In this document: positions 9,763 through 18,618 of the stretch, in pieces
Layout: the number at the start of each line of letters is the position of its first letter
Position numbering within the stretch: position 1 is the first letter of the stretch
From: Tsukamurella sp. PLM1
Lineage (GTDB): Bacteria; Actinomycetota; Actinomycetes; Mycobacteriales; Mycobacteriaceae
Direction of reading: 5' to 3'
Length of the DNA stretch: 64,000 bases
Assembly (NCBI RefSeq): GCF_023168325.1
Contig: NZ_AP025688.1
Span: 1,178,001-1,242,000 of the forward strand
The notes under the pieces: generated by a model
The model's database searches: none
Seen by the model: the letters and a program-made list of their open reading frames with translations, nothing else
Told to the model about the DNA's origin: nothing
Position numbers and translations under genes: made by a program

Positions 9763-10722
9763 ATGATGTCGGTCACCACGCATCGCGGCGTGAGCGCCCA
9801 GTCGGCGCTCGCCATCGCGGGGGCCCGCCTGCTGCTCAAGCCCCTCATCGGGCTGTACCCCGTGCGGTCCTGGTCGTTCGGTCCGCTCGCGCTCATCGAG
9901 GGGCTCGCGGACCGAATCGGGTGGATGCCCGACGACGTCGAGGTGGACCGGGTGGAGCTGGCCGGCGTGCCGGTGGAGCGGCTGGTTCCCACCGCGGGCG
10001 ACCTGCGGCCCGACGTCGCTCTCTGCTACTACCACGGTGGCGCGTTCCTCGCCGGTGGCCCCGCGACCCACCGCCGGGTCGCGGCGGCGCTGGCCCGCGC
10101 GCTCGGCGTGACGGTCTTCAACGTCGATTACCGGCAGCTGCCCGAGGTGGGGGTCGGATCGTCGGTCGAGGACGGCTACCGCGTCTACCGCGCGGTCGCC
10201 GATTCGGGCCGCTACACACAGGTCGCGGTGGGGGGCGATTCCGCCGGCGGCTACGTCTCCGCCAAGGTGGTCGAACTCGCGTACCTCGACGCCTCGCGGA
10301 CGCCCGCGGCGTACTTCGGCTTCTCCCCGCTGCTCACCCCGACGGTCGAGGACGGCGACCCGCGTTACGACATCGACGATGCGTACCTCACCGCCGACAA
10401 GCTGCGCGGCCTGCGCGAGTTCTTCGACCGCGGGCCGGACGCGCTGCGCGGCGACGACGACGCGACGCGGATCGACCCGGCCGCCTTCCCACCCGCGCTG
10501 GTGGTCGCGTGTACCGAAGAGATGCTCCGCGTGGACGCCGAGCGCCTGCACGCGCGTCTCGACGCCGCCGGCCGCCTCTGTGACCTGCACCTGTACGAGG
10601 GCGGTGTGCACGCGTTTCCGGTGCTCGCCGGTGCGACCCCGGAGAGTGCCCAGGCGGTGCAGATCACCGCACTCTTCCTGGAGGCCGCGTTCGACGCGAA
10701 CTCCGCACGCCGCGCCGCCTGA
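9763..10722 (+). CDS. Alpha/beta hydrolase, hormone-sensitive-lipase family esterase
   Basis: A 319-residue esterase/lipase of the HSL family (Lip-type in mycobacteria). The oxyanion-hole motif HGG is in YYHGGAFLAGG. The nucleophile elbow is GGDSAGG. The likely His is in GGVHAFPVL near the C-terminus. No signal peptide is evident, so it is cytoplasmic or membrane-associated. Two ATGs (9763, 9766) follow GAGGAGA. The gene stands alone: the upstream binding protein ends 270 bases away and the downstream transporter genes converge on it. Substrate is unknown, with short or medium acyl esters typical for the family. Confidence 0.83.
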   Translation: MMSVTTHRGVSAQSALAIAGARLLLKPLIGLYPVRSWSFGPLALIEGLADRIGWMPDDVEVDRVELAGVPVERLVPTAGDLRPDVALCYYHGGAFLAGGPATHRRVAAALARALGVTVFNVDYRQLPEVGVGSSVEDGYRVYRAVADSGRYTQVAVGGDSAGGYVSAKVVELAYLDASRTPAAYFGFSPLLTPTVEDGDPRYDIDDAYLTADKLRGLREFFDRGPDALRGDDDATRIDPAAFPPALVVACTEEMLRVDAERLHARLDAAGRLCDLHLYEGGVHAFPVLAGATPESAQAVQITALFLEAAFDANSARRAA

Positions 10723-10748
10723 ACGGGCTGGACCGGGGGCGGCCGTCG

Positions 10749-11534
10749 TCAGAGTACGGCCCTGAGGAACTCGCGCGTGCGTTCGTGCGTCGGGCTGCCG
10801 AACAGCTTCTCCGGGGGCGCCTCCTCGATCACGCGACCGCTGTCGAACATGAGCACCCGGTCGGAGACCTCGCGGGCGAAGCGCATCTCGTGGGTCACGA
10901 TCACCATCGTGATGTCGGTGCCCGTCGCGATGTCCCGGAGCACAACGAGCACGTCGTCGACCAGCTCGGGGTCGAGCGCGGAGGTGACCTCGTCGAGCAG
11001 CATCACCTTGGGATTCATCGCGAGGCACCGCGCGATGGCCACCCGCTGCTGCTGCCCTCCGGACAGTTGCGACGGGTGCGCGTCCTCCTTGTCGGCGAGC
11101 CCCACGACCTCCAGCAGTTCCCGGGCCCGGGCGACGGCCTTCTCCTTGTCCTGGTTCAGGACGTGCACGGGGGCCTCGATGATGTTGCCCAGGACGCGCA
11201 TGTTCGGGAAGAGGTTGAACTGCTGGAACACCATGCCGATCTGCTTGCGGATCTCGCGCAGGTGCTTCTCCCGTGCCGGCACCAGACGGCCGCCGCGCAT
11301 CTCGTGGGTCAGCGGTCGCCCGTCCACTTCGATCACGCCTTCCGTGACGGTCTCGAGAGTCATGAGCAGCCGGAGGATCGTGGTCTTGCCGGAGCCGCTC
11401 GGGCCGATCAGGGTCACCTTCTCTCCACGTCCGACGGTGAAGTCGAGGCGGTCGAGCACGGTGTGGTCGCCGAACCGTTTGACTACGCCGTCGAACCGGA
11501 TCATTCGATCGTTGGTGTCCGGGTCAGTAGACAA
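10749..11534 (-). CDS. ehuA: Polar amino-acid/ectoine-type ABC transporter ATPase
   Basis: This 261-residue ABC ATPase energises the importer encoded by the four-gene operon 13823-10749. Motifs are complete: Walker A GPSGSGKTT, Q-loop FQQFNLFPN, signature LSGGQQQR, Walker B VMLLDE and H-loop VTHEM. It resembles the polar amino-acid subfamily and within it EhuA of ectoine/hydroxyectoine importers (inference from the binding protein). The start at 11534 overlaps the permease stop by 11 bases, typical of a coupled operon. An internal Met at 11504 is an alternative start. Confidence 0.82.
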   Translation of the reverse strand: MSTDPDTNDRMIRFDGVVKRFGDHTVLDRLDFTVGRGEKVTLIGPSGSGKTTILRLLMTLETVTEGVIEVDGRPLTHEMRGGRLVPAREKHLREIRKQIGMVFQQFNLFPNMRVLGNIIEAPVHVLNQDKEKAVARARELLEVVGLADKEDAHPSQLSGGQQQRVAIARCLAMNPKVMLLDEVTSALDPELVDDVLVVLRDIATGTDITMVIVTHEMRFAREVSDRVLMFDSGRVIEEAPPEKLFGSPTHERTREFLRAVL

Positions 11535-12165
11535 GGCGCTTCTCCAGTCGTCGAATGAGCACTGAGGTGGGGTAACTGGCGGCGAGGAAGAACGCGCCGG
11601 CCATGGTGATCGCCTCCAGGTAGGCGAACTTCGAGGCGCCGTACTGCTGGGCGGCGGTGACGAGCTCGACCACTGTGATCGTGAACAGGTACGGGGTGTC
11701 CTTGAACATCGAGACGGCGTTGTTGCCCAGTGCGGGGATGCTTCTGCGGATGGCCTGCGGCAGGATCACGGCGCGCCACGTCCGCGCCGGGGAGAGCGAC
11801 AACGCCCGGGCAGCCTCCCACTGTCCCTTCGGCACGTCGTCGATCCCGGCGCGGTAGACCTCCGCCATATAGGTCGAGTAGTGCACGCCGAGCACCGCGA
11901 TACCGATGCTGAGTGCCGTGAACTGAGGGAGCAGTGCGTACGCGAACAGCAGTTGGACCACGATCGGGGTGAGCCGGACGAACTCCGCGACTGCGTGGAC
12001 GGGCACCGAGATCCAGCGCGGCGCGGCCCTGCGGGCCACGGCGATCAGCAGGCCCAGTGCCGCCGCCAGCAGGAAGCCGAGCAGGGTGGCGAGCAGGGTG
12101 ATCTGAAATCCCTGCCACAGCACGGGGAGTGCCTCCCCGGCGCGCTTCCAGCTCCAGTCGATCAT
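11524..12165 (-). CDS. ehuD: ABC transporter permease, EhuD-like
   Basis: A 213-residue inner-membrane permease of the His/Glu/Gln/Arg/opine subfamily with about five membrane segments. The EAA loop that docks the ATPase is visible as GQWEAARALSLSP followed by ILPQAIRRSIPALGNN. Start ATG at 12165 overlaps the stop of the EhuC-like gene (ATGA), so the two are translationally coupled. It pairs with EhuC to form the heterodimeric channel fed by the lipoprotein at 12921-13823. Confidence 0.8.
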   Translation of the reverse strand: MIDWSWKRAGEALPVLWQGFQITLLATLLGFLLAAALGLLIAVARRAAPRWISVPVHAVAEFVRLTPIVVQLLFAYALLPQFTALSIGIAVLGVHYSTYMAEVYRAGIDDVPKGQWEAARALSLSPARTWRAVILPQAIRRSIPALGNNAVSMFKDTPYLFTITVVELVTAAQQYGASKFAYLEAITMAGAFFLAASYPTSVLIRRLEKRLVY

Positions 12166-12901
12166 CGGAGCGCCCCCGTGCGATCGCCCGCGCCGGGCCG
12201 GAGCCGGAGCCCGCCACGGAGGGCGTCGCGCACCGAGGGGCCCCGGCCGAGGCGGTGTTTCGCGCGGGTCTCCGCGAGGTTGATGGCCGCGAGGAGGACG
12301 AGCGCGAGCACCAGGTACACGACGAGGCCCACGCCGAAGGAGAACAGGGTGTCGCCGGAGGCCTTCCGCAGGTCCGTGATGCCCGCCGTGAGGTCGTACA
12401 GCGTGATGTAGGAGGCGAACGCGGTGCCCTTGAGCAGGTGGATCAGCAGGTTCCCCAGTGACGGCACCATGAGGGCCCACGCCTGCGGGAAGATCACCCG
12501 GCGCAGCCGCTGCCACGGTGAGAAGCTCAGCGCGATCGCCGCCTCGACCTGAGGTCGGGGCACCGCGTTGAGGGCGCCGCGCACCACCTCCGCCCCGTAG
12601 GCGCCGTAGTTGAGGCCGAGCGCGACGATGCCGCACACCAGGGGCTCCAGCCGATAGCCGAGCAGGGGGAGGACGTAGAAGAAGAAAAAGAGCTGGACCA
12701 CGAGCGAACTGCCGCGGAACACCTCGATGACCACTCGCGCGAGCGCCCGGAGGGGAGGAAGCGCACGCGCACGACGGTGCCGAGCGCGAGGGCGATCACG
12801 AAGGCCAGCAGGCCGCCGCCGAGGGTGAGTTCGACCGTCACCAGGATGCCTTTCCGCAGGAGCGGCAGGGCATCGGTGAGGGCGCCGATGTCGACGTTCA
12901 C
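12162..12901 (-). CDS. ehuC: ABC transporter permease, EhuC-like (frameshifted)
   Basis: This is the second permease of the operon. The N-terminal 30 residues (from MNVDIGALTDALPLLRKGI) read in one frame. From VIEVFRGSSLVVQLFFF onward the protein reads in another. Adding one C to a CCCC run near 12750 restores FLPLRALARVVIEVFRG and a protein of about 246 residues. Membrane segments and an EAA loop (QVEAAIALSFSP, then VIFPQAWALMVPSLGN) match the same subfamily as EhuD. The C-terminal tail after about residue 210 is basic and poorly conserved. Confidence 0.78.
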
Positions 12902-12920
12902 GATGGGTGACCGGCGGGCG

Positions 12921-13823
12921 TCAGCCGCCCGTCGTACAGAGCTGCTCGGTGGTCAGTGCCGGATCCGGGATGTTCTCCTCCGTGAAGCCGAACGGGCCCA
13001 GCAGTTCCATGTATTTCGCCTTGTCCCGCACGATCTTCTGCGCCTCGGCGTTGTAGGCGTCCAGGAGGTCGGTGTCGTCCGACCGGAACACGGCGGCTCC
13101 GGCCGGGTTGTAGGGCTTGCCGTTGAGATTCGCGATGAACGGCTTGGTGACCTCGACGTTCGGGTTCGGCGGGTTGTTCTTGAGGTAGTTCTGCGAGACG
13201 GCCGTGTACGCGAAGGCGTCCACCCGGCCGGAGGCGACGGCGTCCAAGCCGTCCTGCTGGGCGCCGACGAGCGTGGCCTCGATACCGGCGTTCTTCGCGT
13301 AGTCAGCCTCGATCGCACCGGTCACCGCCGCCATGGTGGCGCCGCTCTCCCTGATCGACTCGATCGAGGTGAGACTCTTCGGATTGCCGGGTTTGACCAT
13401 CAGCGCGGTCGTGTAGTTGATCAGCGGTGTGCTGAAAGCGGCCTGGGCGCAGCGGTCGGGCAGGATCGACATGCCTGCGCTCACCATGTCGTAGCGCTTG
13501 GCGTTGAGGCCCGGAATCAGTCCCGCCCAGTCGGTCTTCACGCCCTTGACCTCGTTGATCCCCAGATTCTTGAAGATCTCGCGGTCGATGGCGATGGTGC
13601 CCCCGGTGAGTTCGCCGTCCTTCTCGAACGAGTACGGCGCCTCCCCGGCGAAGGCGACGGTGATGCTTCCCGCTTCCCGTAGTCGTTCCAGGGTGCTCTT
13701 GCCGCCGTCCTGGTCGGTCTTCGTGCAACCCGCCAGTACCGTCGCCGCGAGCGCGCCCGCTGCGACGGCGGCGACACCTCGGCGGAACCCGTTCTTGCTC
13801 CAGGAATTCTTGTTCGATCTCAC
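12921..13823 (-). CDS. ehuB: Ectoine/hydroxyectoine-type ABC solute-binding lipoprotein
   Basis: A 300-residue periplasmic-type binding lipoprotein with a signal peptide ending in lipobox LAGC. GTG at 13823 is preferred because GAGAGG lies just upstream and the signal peptide then has normal length; a Met further upstream would add a non-signal extension. Features that recall EhuB are SITVAFAGEAPYSF, the LGINEVKGV segment, LIPGLNAKRYDMVSAGMSILPDRC and FSTPLINY. The ligand may be ectoine or hydroxyectoine, compatible solutes used for osmoprotection or as nutrients. No ectoine synthesis or breakdown genes are next to it, so a generic polar amino acid is the alternative. Confidence 0.75.
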   Translation of the reverse strand: MRSNKNSWSKNGFRRGVAAVAAGALAATVLAGCTKTDQDGGKSTLERLREAGSITVAFAGEAPYSFEKDGELTGGTIAIDREIFKNLGINEVKGVKTDWAGLIPGLNAKRYDMVSAGMSILPDRCAQAAFSTPLINYTTALMVKPGNPKSLTSIESIRESGATMAAVTGAIEADYAKNAGIEATLVGAQQDGLDAVASGRVDAFAYTAVSQNYLKNNPPNPNVEVTKPFIANLNGKPYNPAGAAVFRSDDTDLLDAYNAEAQKIVRDKAKYMELLGPFGFTEENIPDPALTTEQLCTTGG

Positions 13824-14023
13824 GGTCGCGACCTCTCGTTCGGGCCGTCGCACACTGGCACGGATTCCGCGCGAGTCCGAGTCTGCGCCACGGTTGTCGG
13901 CGGCCCTGGTTTCGTTCGATTCCTCGTTTCGGTGCTGTGAGCACCGTACCAATCCGCGGGCGCTGACATCGTGGAACGCGGGACCACCGCGATCGCGGCC
14001 TCCGGGCGGCCTACGATGACGGC

Positions 14024-15466
14024 ATGCTGCTGCCGCACACGGTGACCCCGGTTCCGCCCGGCTCCGACGACGAGCCGGCCGTCACGATCGGCGGCCGCAC
14101 GCTCTCGCGCACCGACCTCGTCGGGGCGTCGACGGCGGTCGCCGAGCGGCTGAACGGGCTGGGGGTGCGCGGTCCGGTGGCGGTGTTCGCCGAGCCGACG
14201 CTCGCCACCGTCGTCGCGCTGGTCGGAGCCTTGCGCGCCGGGGTCCCGGCCGTGCCCGTCCCGCCCGATTCCGGCACCGACGAGATCGCGCACGTGCTCG
14301 CCGATTCCGGCGCGCAGGCGTGGCTCGGGGCGACCCCGGCCGATCCCGCCCGGTTCGGTCTGCCGACGGTGCCGGTGCGCGAGCACGCGCGCGGCTGGCA
14401 CGCGCTGCCCGAACCGCCGGCGGGGGCGACGGCGCTCATCATGTACACCTCGGGCACCACGGGTGCGCCGAAGGGCGTGCCGATCCGCCGCGAGGCGATC
14501 GCGGCGTGCATCGACGGCCTCGCCGATGCGTGGGCGTGGACGGCGAACGACACGCTGGTGCACGGGCTTCCGCTGTTCCACGTGCACGGTCTCATCCTGG
14601 GCGTGCTCGGTCCGCTGCGGGTGGGAAGCCCGCTGGTGCACACCGGGAAGCCGACTCCCGAGGCCTACGCGGCGGCCGCGCGGGAGCAGGGCGGCACGCT
14701 GTTCTTCGGTGTCCCCACGGTGTGGTCGCGGATGGCGCGGGATCCCGAATCCGCTGCGGCGCTGCGGGACGCGCGCCTGCTGATCTCGGGGAGCGCCCCG
14801 CTGCCCGCGCCGGTGTTCGAGCGCATCCGCGAACTCACGGGCCACGAGATCGTGGAGCGCTACGGCATGACCGAGACCCTGATCACCGTCAGCGCGCGGG
14901 CCGACGGCGAGCGCCGTCCCGGCTGGGTGGGCCTGCCGATCGGCGGCGTCGAGTCGCGCATCATCGTCGAATCCGGCGGCGAGGCACCGCACGACGGGGA
15001 GTCGATCGGCGCGCTGCAGATCCGCGGCCCCATGGTGGGCGCCGAGTACCTGAACCGTCCCGACGCGACGGCCGAATCCTGGGTGGGCGACGGCTGGTTC
15101 GATACCGGCGACGTGGCGGTCATCGACGCGGGCGGCTTCCACCGCATCGTCGGCCGGGCCTCCACCGACCTCATCAAGACGGGTGGGTTCCGCGTCGGCG
15201 CCGGCGAGATCGAGGCGGCACTGCTCGGCCACGGCGACGTCCGCGAGGCGGCGGTCGTCGGGCTGCCGGACGACGACCTCGGGCAGCGCGTCGTCGCGTT
15301 CGTCGTCGCCGACGGTGCGCGGGACGACTCCGCGGCGTCCGGGATCGTCGCGTTCGTGGGGGAGACGCTGTCGAAGCACAAGCGTCCCCGGGAGATCCGC
15401 TTCGTCGACGACCTCCCGCGCAATCCCATGGGCAAGGTGCAGAAGAAGCAGCTGCTCGCCGACTAA
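14024..15466 (+). CDS. fadD36: Acyl-CoA synthetase, FadD36-like
   Basis: A 480-residue adenylate-forming ligase that activates a fatty acid with ATP and CoA. The P-loop YTSGTTGAPKG, A5 motif YGMTET, FDTGD motif and C-terminal GKVQKK with the catalytic Lys are all present, so it should be active. The N-terminal region (GGRTLSRTDLVGASTAVAERL) and the short total length match mycobacterial FadD36 better than long-chain FadD15 types. It is divergent from the ehu operon across about 200 bases and convergent with the KshB-like reductase. Confidence 0.8.
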   Translation: MLLPHTVTPVPPGSDDEPAVTIGGRTLSRTDLVGASTAVAERLNGLGVRGPVAVFAEPTLATVVALVGALRAGVPAVPVPPDSGTDEIAHVLADSGAQAWLGATPADPARFGLPTVPVREHARGWHALPEPPAGATALIMYTSGTTGAPKGVPIRREAIAACIDGLADAWAWTANDTLVHGLPLFHVHGLILGVLGPLRVGSPLVHTGKPTPEAYAAAAREQGGTLFFGVPTVWSRMARDPESAAALRDARLLISGSAPLPAPVFERIRELTGHEIVERYGMTETLITVSARADGERRPGWVGLPIGGVESRIIVESGGEAPHDGESIGALQIRGPMVGAEYLNRPDATAESWVGDGWFDTGDVAVIDAGGFHRIVGRASTDLIKTGGFRVGAGEIEAALLGHGDVREAAVVGLPDDDLGQRVVAFVVADGARDDSAASGIVAFVGETLSKHKRPREIRFVDDLPRNPMGKVQKKQLLAD

Positions 15467-15490
15467 TCCGCCGAGCGGAAGCGGCGTGCG

Positions 15491-15505
15491 CCGAGCGCGG
15501 CTCGG
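15491..15505 (+). terminator. Candidate terminator hairpin between convergent genes
   Basis: CCGAGC and GCTCGG form a 6-bp stem with a GCG loop, 25 bases after the FadD36-like stop. A second small stem CCCGC-CGA-GCGGG follows about 40 bases later. There is no U-tract, which is common in this GC range. The gap 15467-15602 holds nothing else recognisable. Confidence 0.35.
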
Positions 15506-15602
15506 GTGGTGCACGAGGAGCTGAGCGGTGAAGGCCCTCCCGCCGAGCGGGTAATGGAAGTTCGGTCGGGAACCATCGCAGTGGTTGTCGCGATGTCCAC
15601 AG

Positions 15603-16667
15603 TCAGTGGAATTCGACGGCGACCTCGTCGGTACGCGGAAGCGATTGGCACGCCAAGCGGATGCCGTTGCCGAGCTCGTGGTCATCGAGGGTGTCGTTGA
15701 CGATCATGTGCACCTCACCGCTGCGCAGGGTGAATGCGCAGCCGCCGCAGTTGCCCTCGCGGCAGACGTACGGTGCGTCGAGCCCTCGGTCCAGGAGTGC
15801 ATCGAGGAGTACATGTTCGCGTGGCCACGTGAGGACGGTGGTGTCGCCGTGCAGGTCGACGGTGACGGTCGCGGCACCGTCCGGCGGGGCGGAGGCCTCG
15901 TCCGCCCCGGGTTCCGGAGCGTGTGTGGCGAACGGATCGCCGGTCAGCGAGGAGAAGCTCTCCCGGTGGATCCGGCCCTCGTCGATGCCGATGGCCGCCG
16001 CGGCCGCCGCAGCGCAGTCCATGAAGGCGGCGGGACCGCACACGTACGCCGAGGTCGTGCCTGTCGGTGTGGGTAACAGTGACGCGAGGCCCGCGGAGTC
16101 GGGGAGCCCGCGGTCGGACTCGAGCCAGTGGGTCACCGACAGCCGGTCGCCGTGTTCGTCGGCGAGAGCGGCGATCGCGGCGTGGAAGATCACGGCGTCG
16201 CGGTCCCTGTTCGCGTACACGAGCGTCACCGGCGTCGCCGACGATGCAAGTGTGGCGCGGAGGATCGACATGACGGGCGTGATGCCGCTTCCCGCTGCGA
16301 GTAGCACGAGCCGGTCCGCAGCGCCGCGGACGGTGAACCGCCCGCTCGGAGGCAGGGAGTCGAGGATCATTCCCGGCTCGGCGTTGTCGCACAGCCAGTT
16401 CGAGGCGTAGCCACCGGTGGTTCGCTTGACGGTGACCTTGAGGTGCTCGTCGAGTCCGGGAGTACTCGACAGCGAGTAACAGCGCGGCGCCCAGCGCGTG
16501 CCGTCCTCCGGCATGCCGGGGACGCGCAGGGTGAGGAACTGTCCGGGCGAGTAGTCGAGGCGGCCCTCGGCGGGATGCGCGAAGACGAGGGAGACCGCGT
16601 CGGCGGCCTCCTCGATCACGTCGATGATCTCGAGCGGATGCGGCCGTGCGGCCGCCGATGAATCCAC
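15603..16667 (-). CDS. KshB-like ferredoxin reductase (FAD, NAD, 2Fe-2S)
   Basis: A 354-residue class IA oxygenase reductase that passes electrons from NADH through FAD and a plant-type 2Fe-2S cluster to an oxygenase. It has the FAD motif RCYSLSS, the nucleotide-binding motif AAGSGITPVMS, CGPAAFMD, and C-terminal cluster ligands in YVCREGNCGGCAF plus ACQS. It is close in layout and length to KshB (Rv3571), the reductase of 3-ketosteroid 9-alpha-hydroxylase. No Rieske oxygenase (KshA) is nearby. The only oxygenase candidates are the ferritin-like diiron protein and the FMO of the divergent operon. GTG at 16667 is chosen because AAGGAG lies just upstream; the open frame continues to 16829 but that part lacks homology. 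Confidence 0.83.
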   Translation of the reverse strand: MDSSAAARPHPLEIIDVIEEAADAVSLVFAHPAEGRLDYSPGQFLTLRVPGMPEDGTRWAPRCYSLSSTPGLDEHLKVTVKRTTGGYASNWLCDNAEPGMILDSLPPSGRFTVRGAADRLVLLAAGSGITPVMSILRATLASSATPVTLVYANRDRDAVIFHAAIAALADEHGDRLSVTHWLESDRGLPDSAGLASLLPTPTGTTSAYVCGPAAFMDCAAAAAAAIGIDEGRIHRESFSSLTGDPFATHAPEPGADEASAPPDGAATVTVDLHGDTTVLTWPREHVLLDALLDRGLDAPYVCREGNCGGCAFTLRSGEVHMIVNDTLDDHELGNGIRLACQSLPRTDEVAVEFH

Positions 16668-16713
16668 GGTGTCCTGCTCCTTCGTCGGGTTCCCGGACGC
16701 TACCGCGGCAACT

Positions 16714-16733
16714 GTGCCATTGACAAATGGCAC
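16714..16733. promoter_or_regulatory. Palindromic operator with -35 box between the divergent oxygenase operons
   Basis: GTGCCATT and AATGGCAC are a perfect 8-bp inverted repeat around GACA, lying in the 88-base gap between the reductase and the esterase-led operon. TTGACA (16720-16725) inside the palindrome is a consensus -35 box for the rightward operon, so a bound protein would act directly on that promoter. The MerR gene at the end of the operon is the obvious candidate binder. Confidence 0.55.
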
Positions 16734-16755
16734 GGTTGCTGATGGTGTGTAGGAC

Positions 16756-17736
16756 ATGCGAACAACGACACCGGCCCCGTCGGTCCCGTCGGCGTCGACC
16801 ACCCGGTCGGACGTCGCCGCGCTCGTCACGCGCTACGGCTTGGGCGTGACCAGCGGACTCATCCCGATGAACGCCGTCGGGATCCGGGTGGCACGCGGGC
16901 TGGTCGCCACGATCATGGGCGCTCTCGGCTCGACCCCGCGGGGGACCACCGTCAGTGCCGTCCGGACGCCGGTGCGCGGCGAATGGGTGCTCGGGCCGGA
17001 CGTCAGCTACGGCCGGCGAGCGATCTACTACGTGCACGGCAGCGCCTACGTCATCTGCTCGGCGCGCACTCATCGCAGCCTGGCGGCGCGGCTCTCGGCC
17101 GCCACGGGACTGCCGGTCTTCGTCGTGGACTACCGCCTCGCGCCGGAACACCCGTTCCCGTGCGCCGCGACCGATGTGGCAGCGGGCCTCGACTGGCTGC
17201 TCACCCAGGGTTACACGGCGGACGATGTCGTGATCGCCGGCGACTCGGCGGGAGGGCACCTGATCGCGGACCTGCTGCTGCACCGCGCCGAGACCGATCG
17301 CGACCAGCCCGCCGCTGCCGTCCTCTTCTCCCCGCTCATCGATCTGACCTTCGCGCTCGCGGCGCAGCAGGAACGGATCCGGCGCGACCCTGCCATCTCC
17401 GCCGCGGCCGCCAAGCGTCTCGTCGACCAGTACACGCAGGGCGTGGATCCAGCACATCCGCGCCTGCGGCTCGACGTCCGGCGCGCGGACCGGCTGCCGC
17501 CGTTCCTGATCCAGGCCGGCGGCGCCGAGATGCTCTCCGCCGACGCCCGCCACCTCGACGCGGAGCTCCGCAGCCACGGTGGTGACAGCACGCTGGAGAT
17601 CTGGCCGGGCCTCATGCACGTCTTCCAGGCGCTGCCCCGGCTCGCCCCGGAGGCCGACGGCGCGCTCCTGCGGGTGCGCGACTTCCTCGCGGCGCTCGAA
17701 AGCGCCCCCACCCACACAGATTCGGAGGTTTCATGA
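16756..17736 (+). CDS. Alpha/beta hydrolase, LipR-like esterase
   Basis: A 326-residue HSL-family esterase. The oxyanion motif reads HGS in YYVHGSAYV, in place of the usual HGG. The nucleophile elbow is AGDSAGG, and the acid/His region is the C-terminal GLMHVFQ. It is the first gene of an operon with an SDR, a ferritin-like protein, an FMO and a MerR regulator. In this setting it would hydrolyse the ester made by the Baeyer-Villiger enzyme. The gene content recalls lipR of the mycobacterial mymA operon. The 3' end overlaps the SDR start by 4 bases. Confidence 0.8.
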   Translation: MRTTTPAPSVPSASTTRSDVAALVTRYGLGVTSGLIPMNAVGIRVARGLVATIMGALGSTPRGTTVSAVRTPVRGEWVLGPDVSYGRRAIYYVHGSAYVICSARTHRSLAARLSAATGLPVFVVDYRLAPEHPFPCAATDVAAGLDWLLTQGYTADDVVIAGDSAGGHLIADLLLHRAETDRDQPAAAVLFSPLIDLTFALAAQQERIRRDPAISAAAAKRLVDQYTQGVDPAHPRLRLDVRRADRLPPFLIQAGGAEMLSADARHLDAELRSHGGDSTLEIWPGLMHVFQALPRLAPEADGALLRVRDFLAALESAPTHTDSEVS

Positions 17737-18590
17737 TGTTCGGTATCGACCGACTCCTGCACCATCTCGTCCGCGATCCCCTCACCGTCGAAGCGAGGGC
17801 CGTGGTGACCGGCGCCGGCAGCGGCATAGGCCGGGCGTTCGCGCTCGAGCTCGCCCGGCGCGGCGGCGAGATCGTCTGCGCCGACATCGACGAGGGGCGC
17901 GCGAAAGAGACCGTCGCGCTGATCGAGGCCCGCGGCGGTACGGCGCACGCCGTCACCGTCGACGTGGCCGACCACGCCGCCGTCGAGAACCTCGCGGCGT
18001 TCGCGCGCACCGTCTTCGACGGCCCGCCCACCCTGGTGATCAACAACGCCGGCGTGGGCATCGGCGGACGGTCCGTCGGCGACATCGGGCTCGATGACTG
18101 GAACTGGGCCCTCGGCATCAACCTGTGGGGCGTGGTGCACGGCTGCGAGCTGTTCGCGCCGATGCTCCGCGAGGCCGGGCGCGGCGGCATCATCAACGTC
18201 GCCTCGGCCGCCGGATTCGCCGCAGCGCCTTCGATGGGGCCGTACAACGTCTCCAAAGCCGGAGTCATGTCCCTCTCGGAGACCCTCGCCGCCGAGCTCG
18301 CGGGATCCGGCGTGAACGTGACGGTCCTGTGTCCCACGTTCGTCAAGACCAATGTCGCCCGCGACGGCCGGATCACCAAGGGGAGCAAGAACCTCGCCGG
18401 CACCCTGATGAAGCTCACCGGGGTCTCGCCCGCCGGCGTCGCCGCGCAGACCCTCGACGCGCTCGACCTCGGTCGCCTCTACGTGGTGCCGCAGCTCGAC
18501 GCGAACGTGATCTGGCACCTCAAGCGCCACTTCCCGACGCCCTACGTCCGCGGCCTGGGGTTGCTCACCCGACTCCTGCCCGCCTCCTGA
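17733..18590 (+). CDS. Short-chain dehydrogenase, SadH-like
   Basis: A 285-residue classical SDR. The nucleotide-binding motif TGAGSGIG, NNAG, the Ser in NVASAAG and the catalytic YNVSK are all present. The conserved Asp after the second strand (CADIDE) suggests NAD over NADP. Its role here is probably oxidation of an alcohol to the ketone or aldehyde used by the FMO. The ATG overlaps the esterase stop (ATGA) and the ferritin-like gene follows after 28 bases, so it is inside one operon. The C-terminal 40 residues form a basic amphipathic extension typical of SadH-type enzymes. Confidence 0.82.
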   Translation: MMFGIDRLLHHLVRDPLTVEARAVVTGAGSGIGRAFALELARRGGEIVCADIDEGRAKETVALIEARGGTAHAVTVDVADHAAVENLAAFARTVFDGPPTLVINNAGVGIGGRSVGDIGLDDWNWALGINLWGVVHGCELFAPMLREAGRGGIINVASAAGFAAAPSMGPYNVSKAGVMSLSETLAAELAGSGVNVTVLCPTFVKTNVARDGRITKGSKNLAGTLMKLTGVSPAGVAAQTLDALDLGRLYVVPQLDANVIWHLKRHFPTPYVRGLGLLTRLLPAS

Positions 18591-18618
18591 CCGCCGCACC
18601 CCCGAAAGGAACTCCGTC

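Noticed and set aside
15715..17715. A 666-residue minus-strand frame over the reductase and esterase
   Set aside because: It is out of frame with the reductase motifs and antisense to the esterase; Arg/His-rich shadow.
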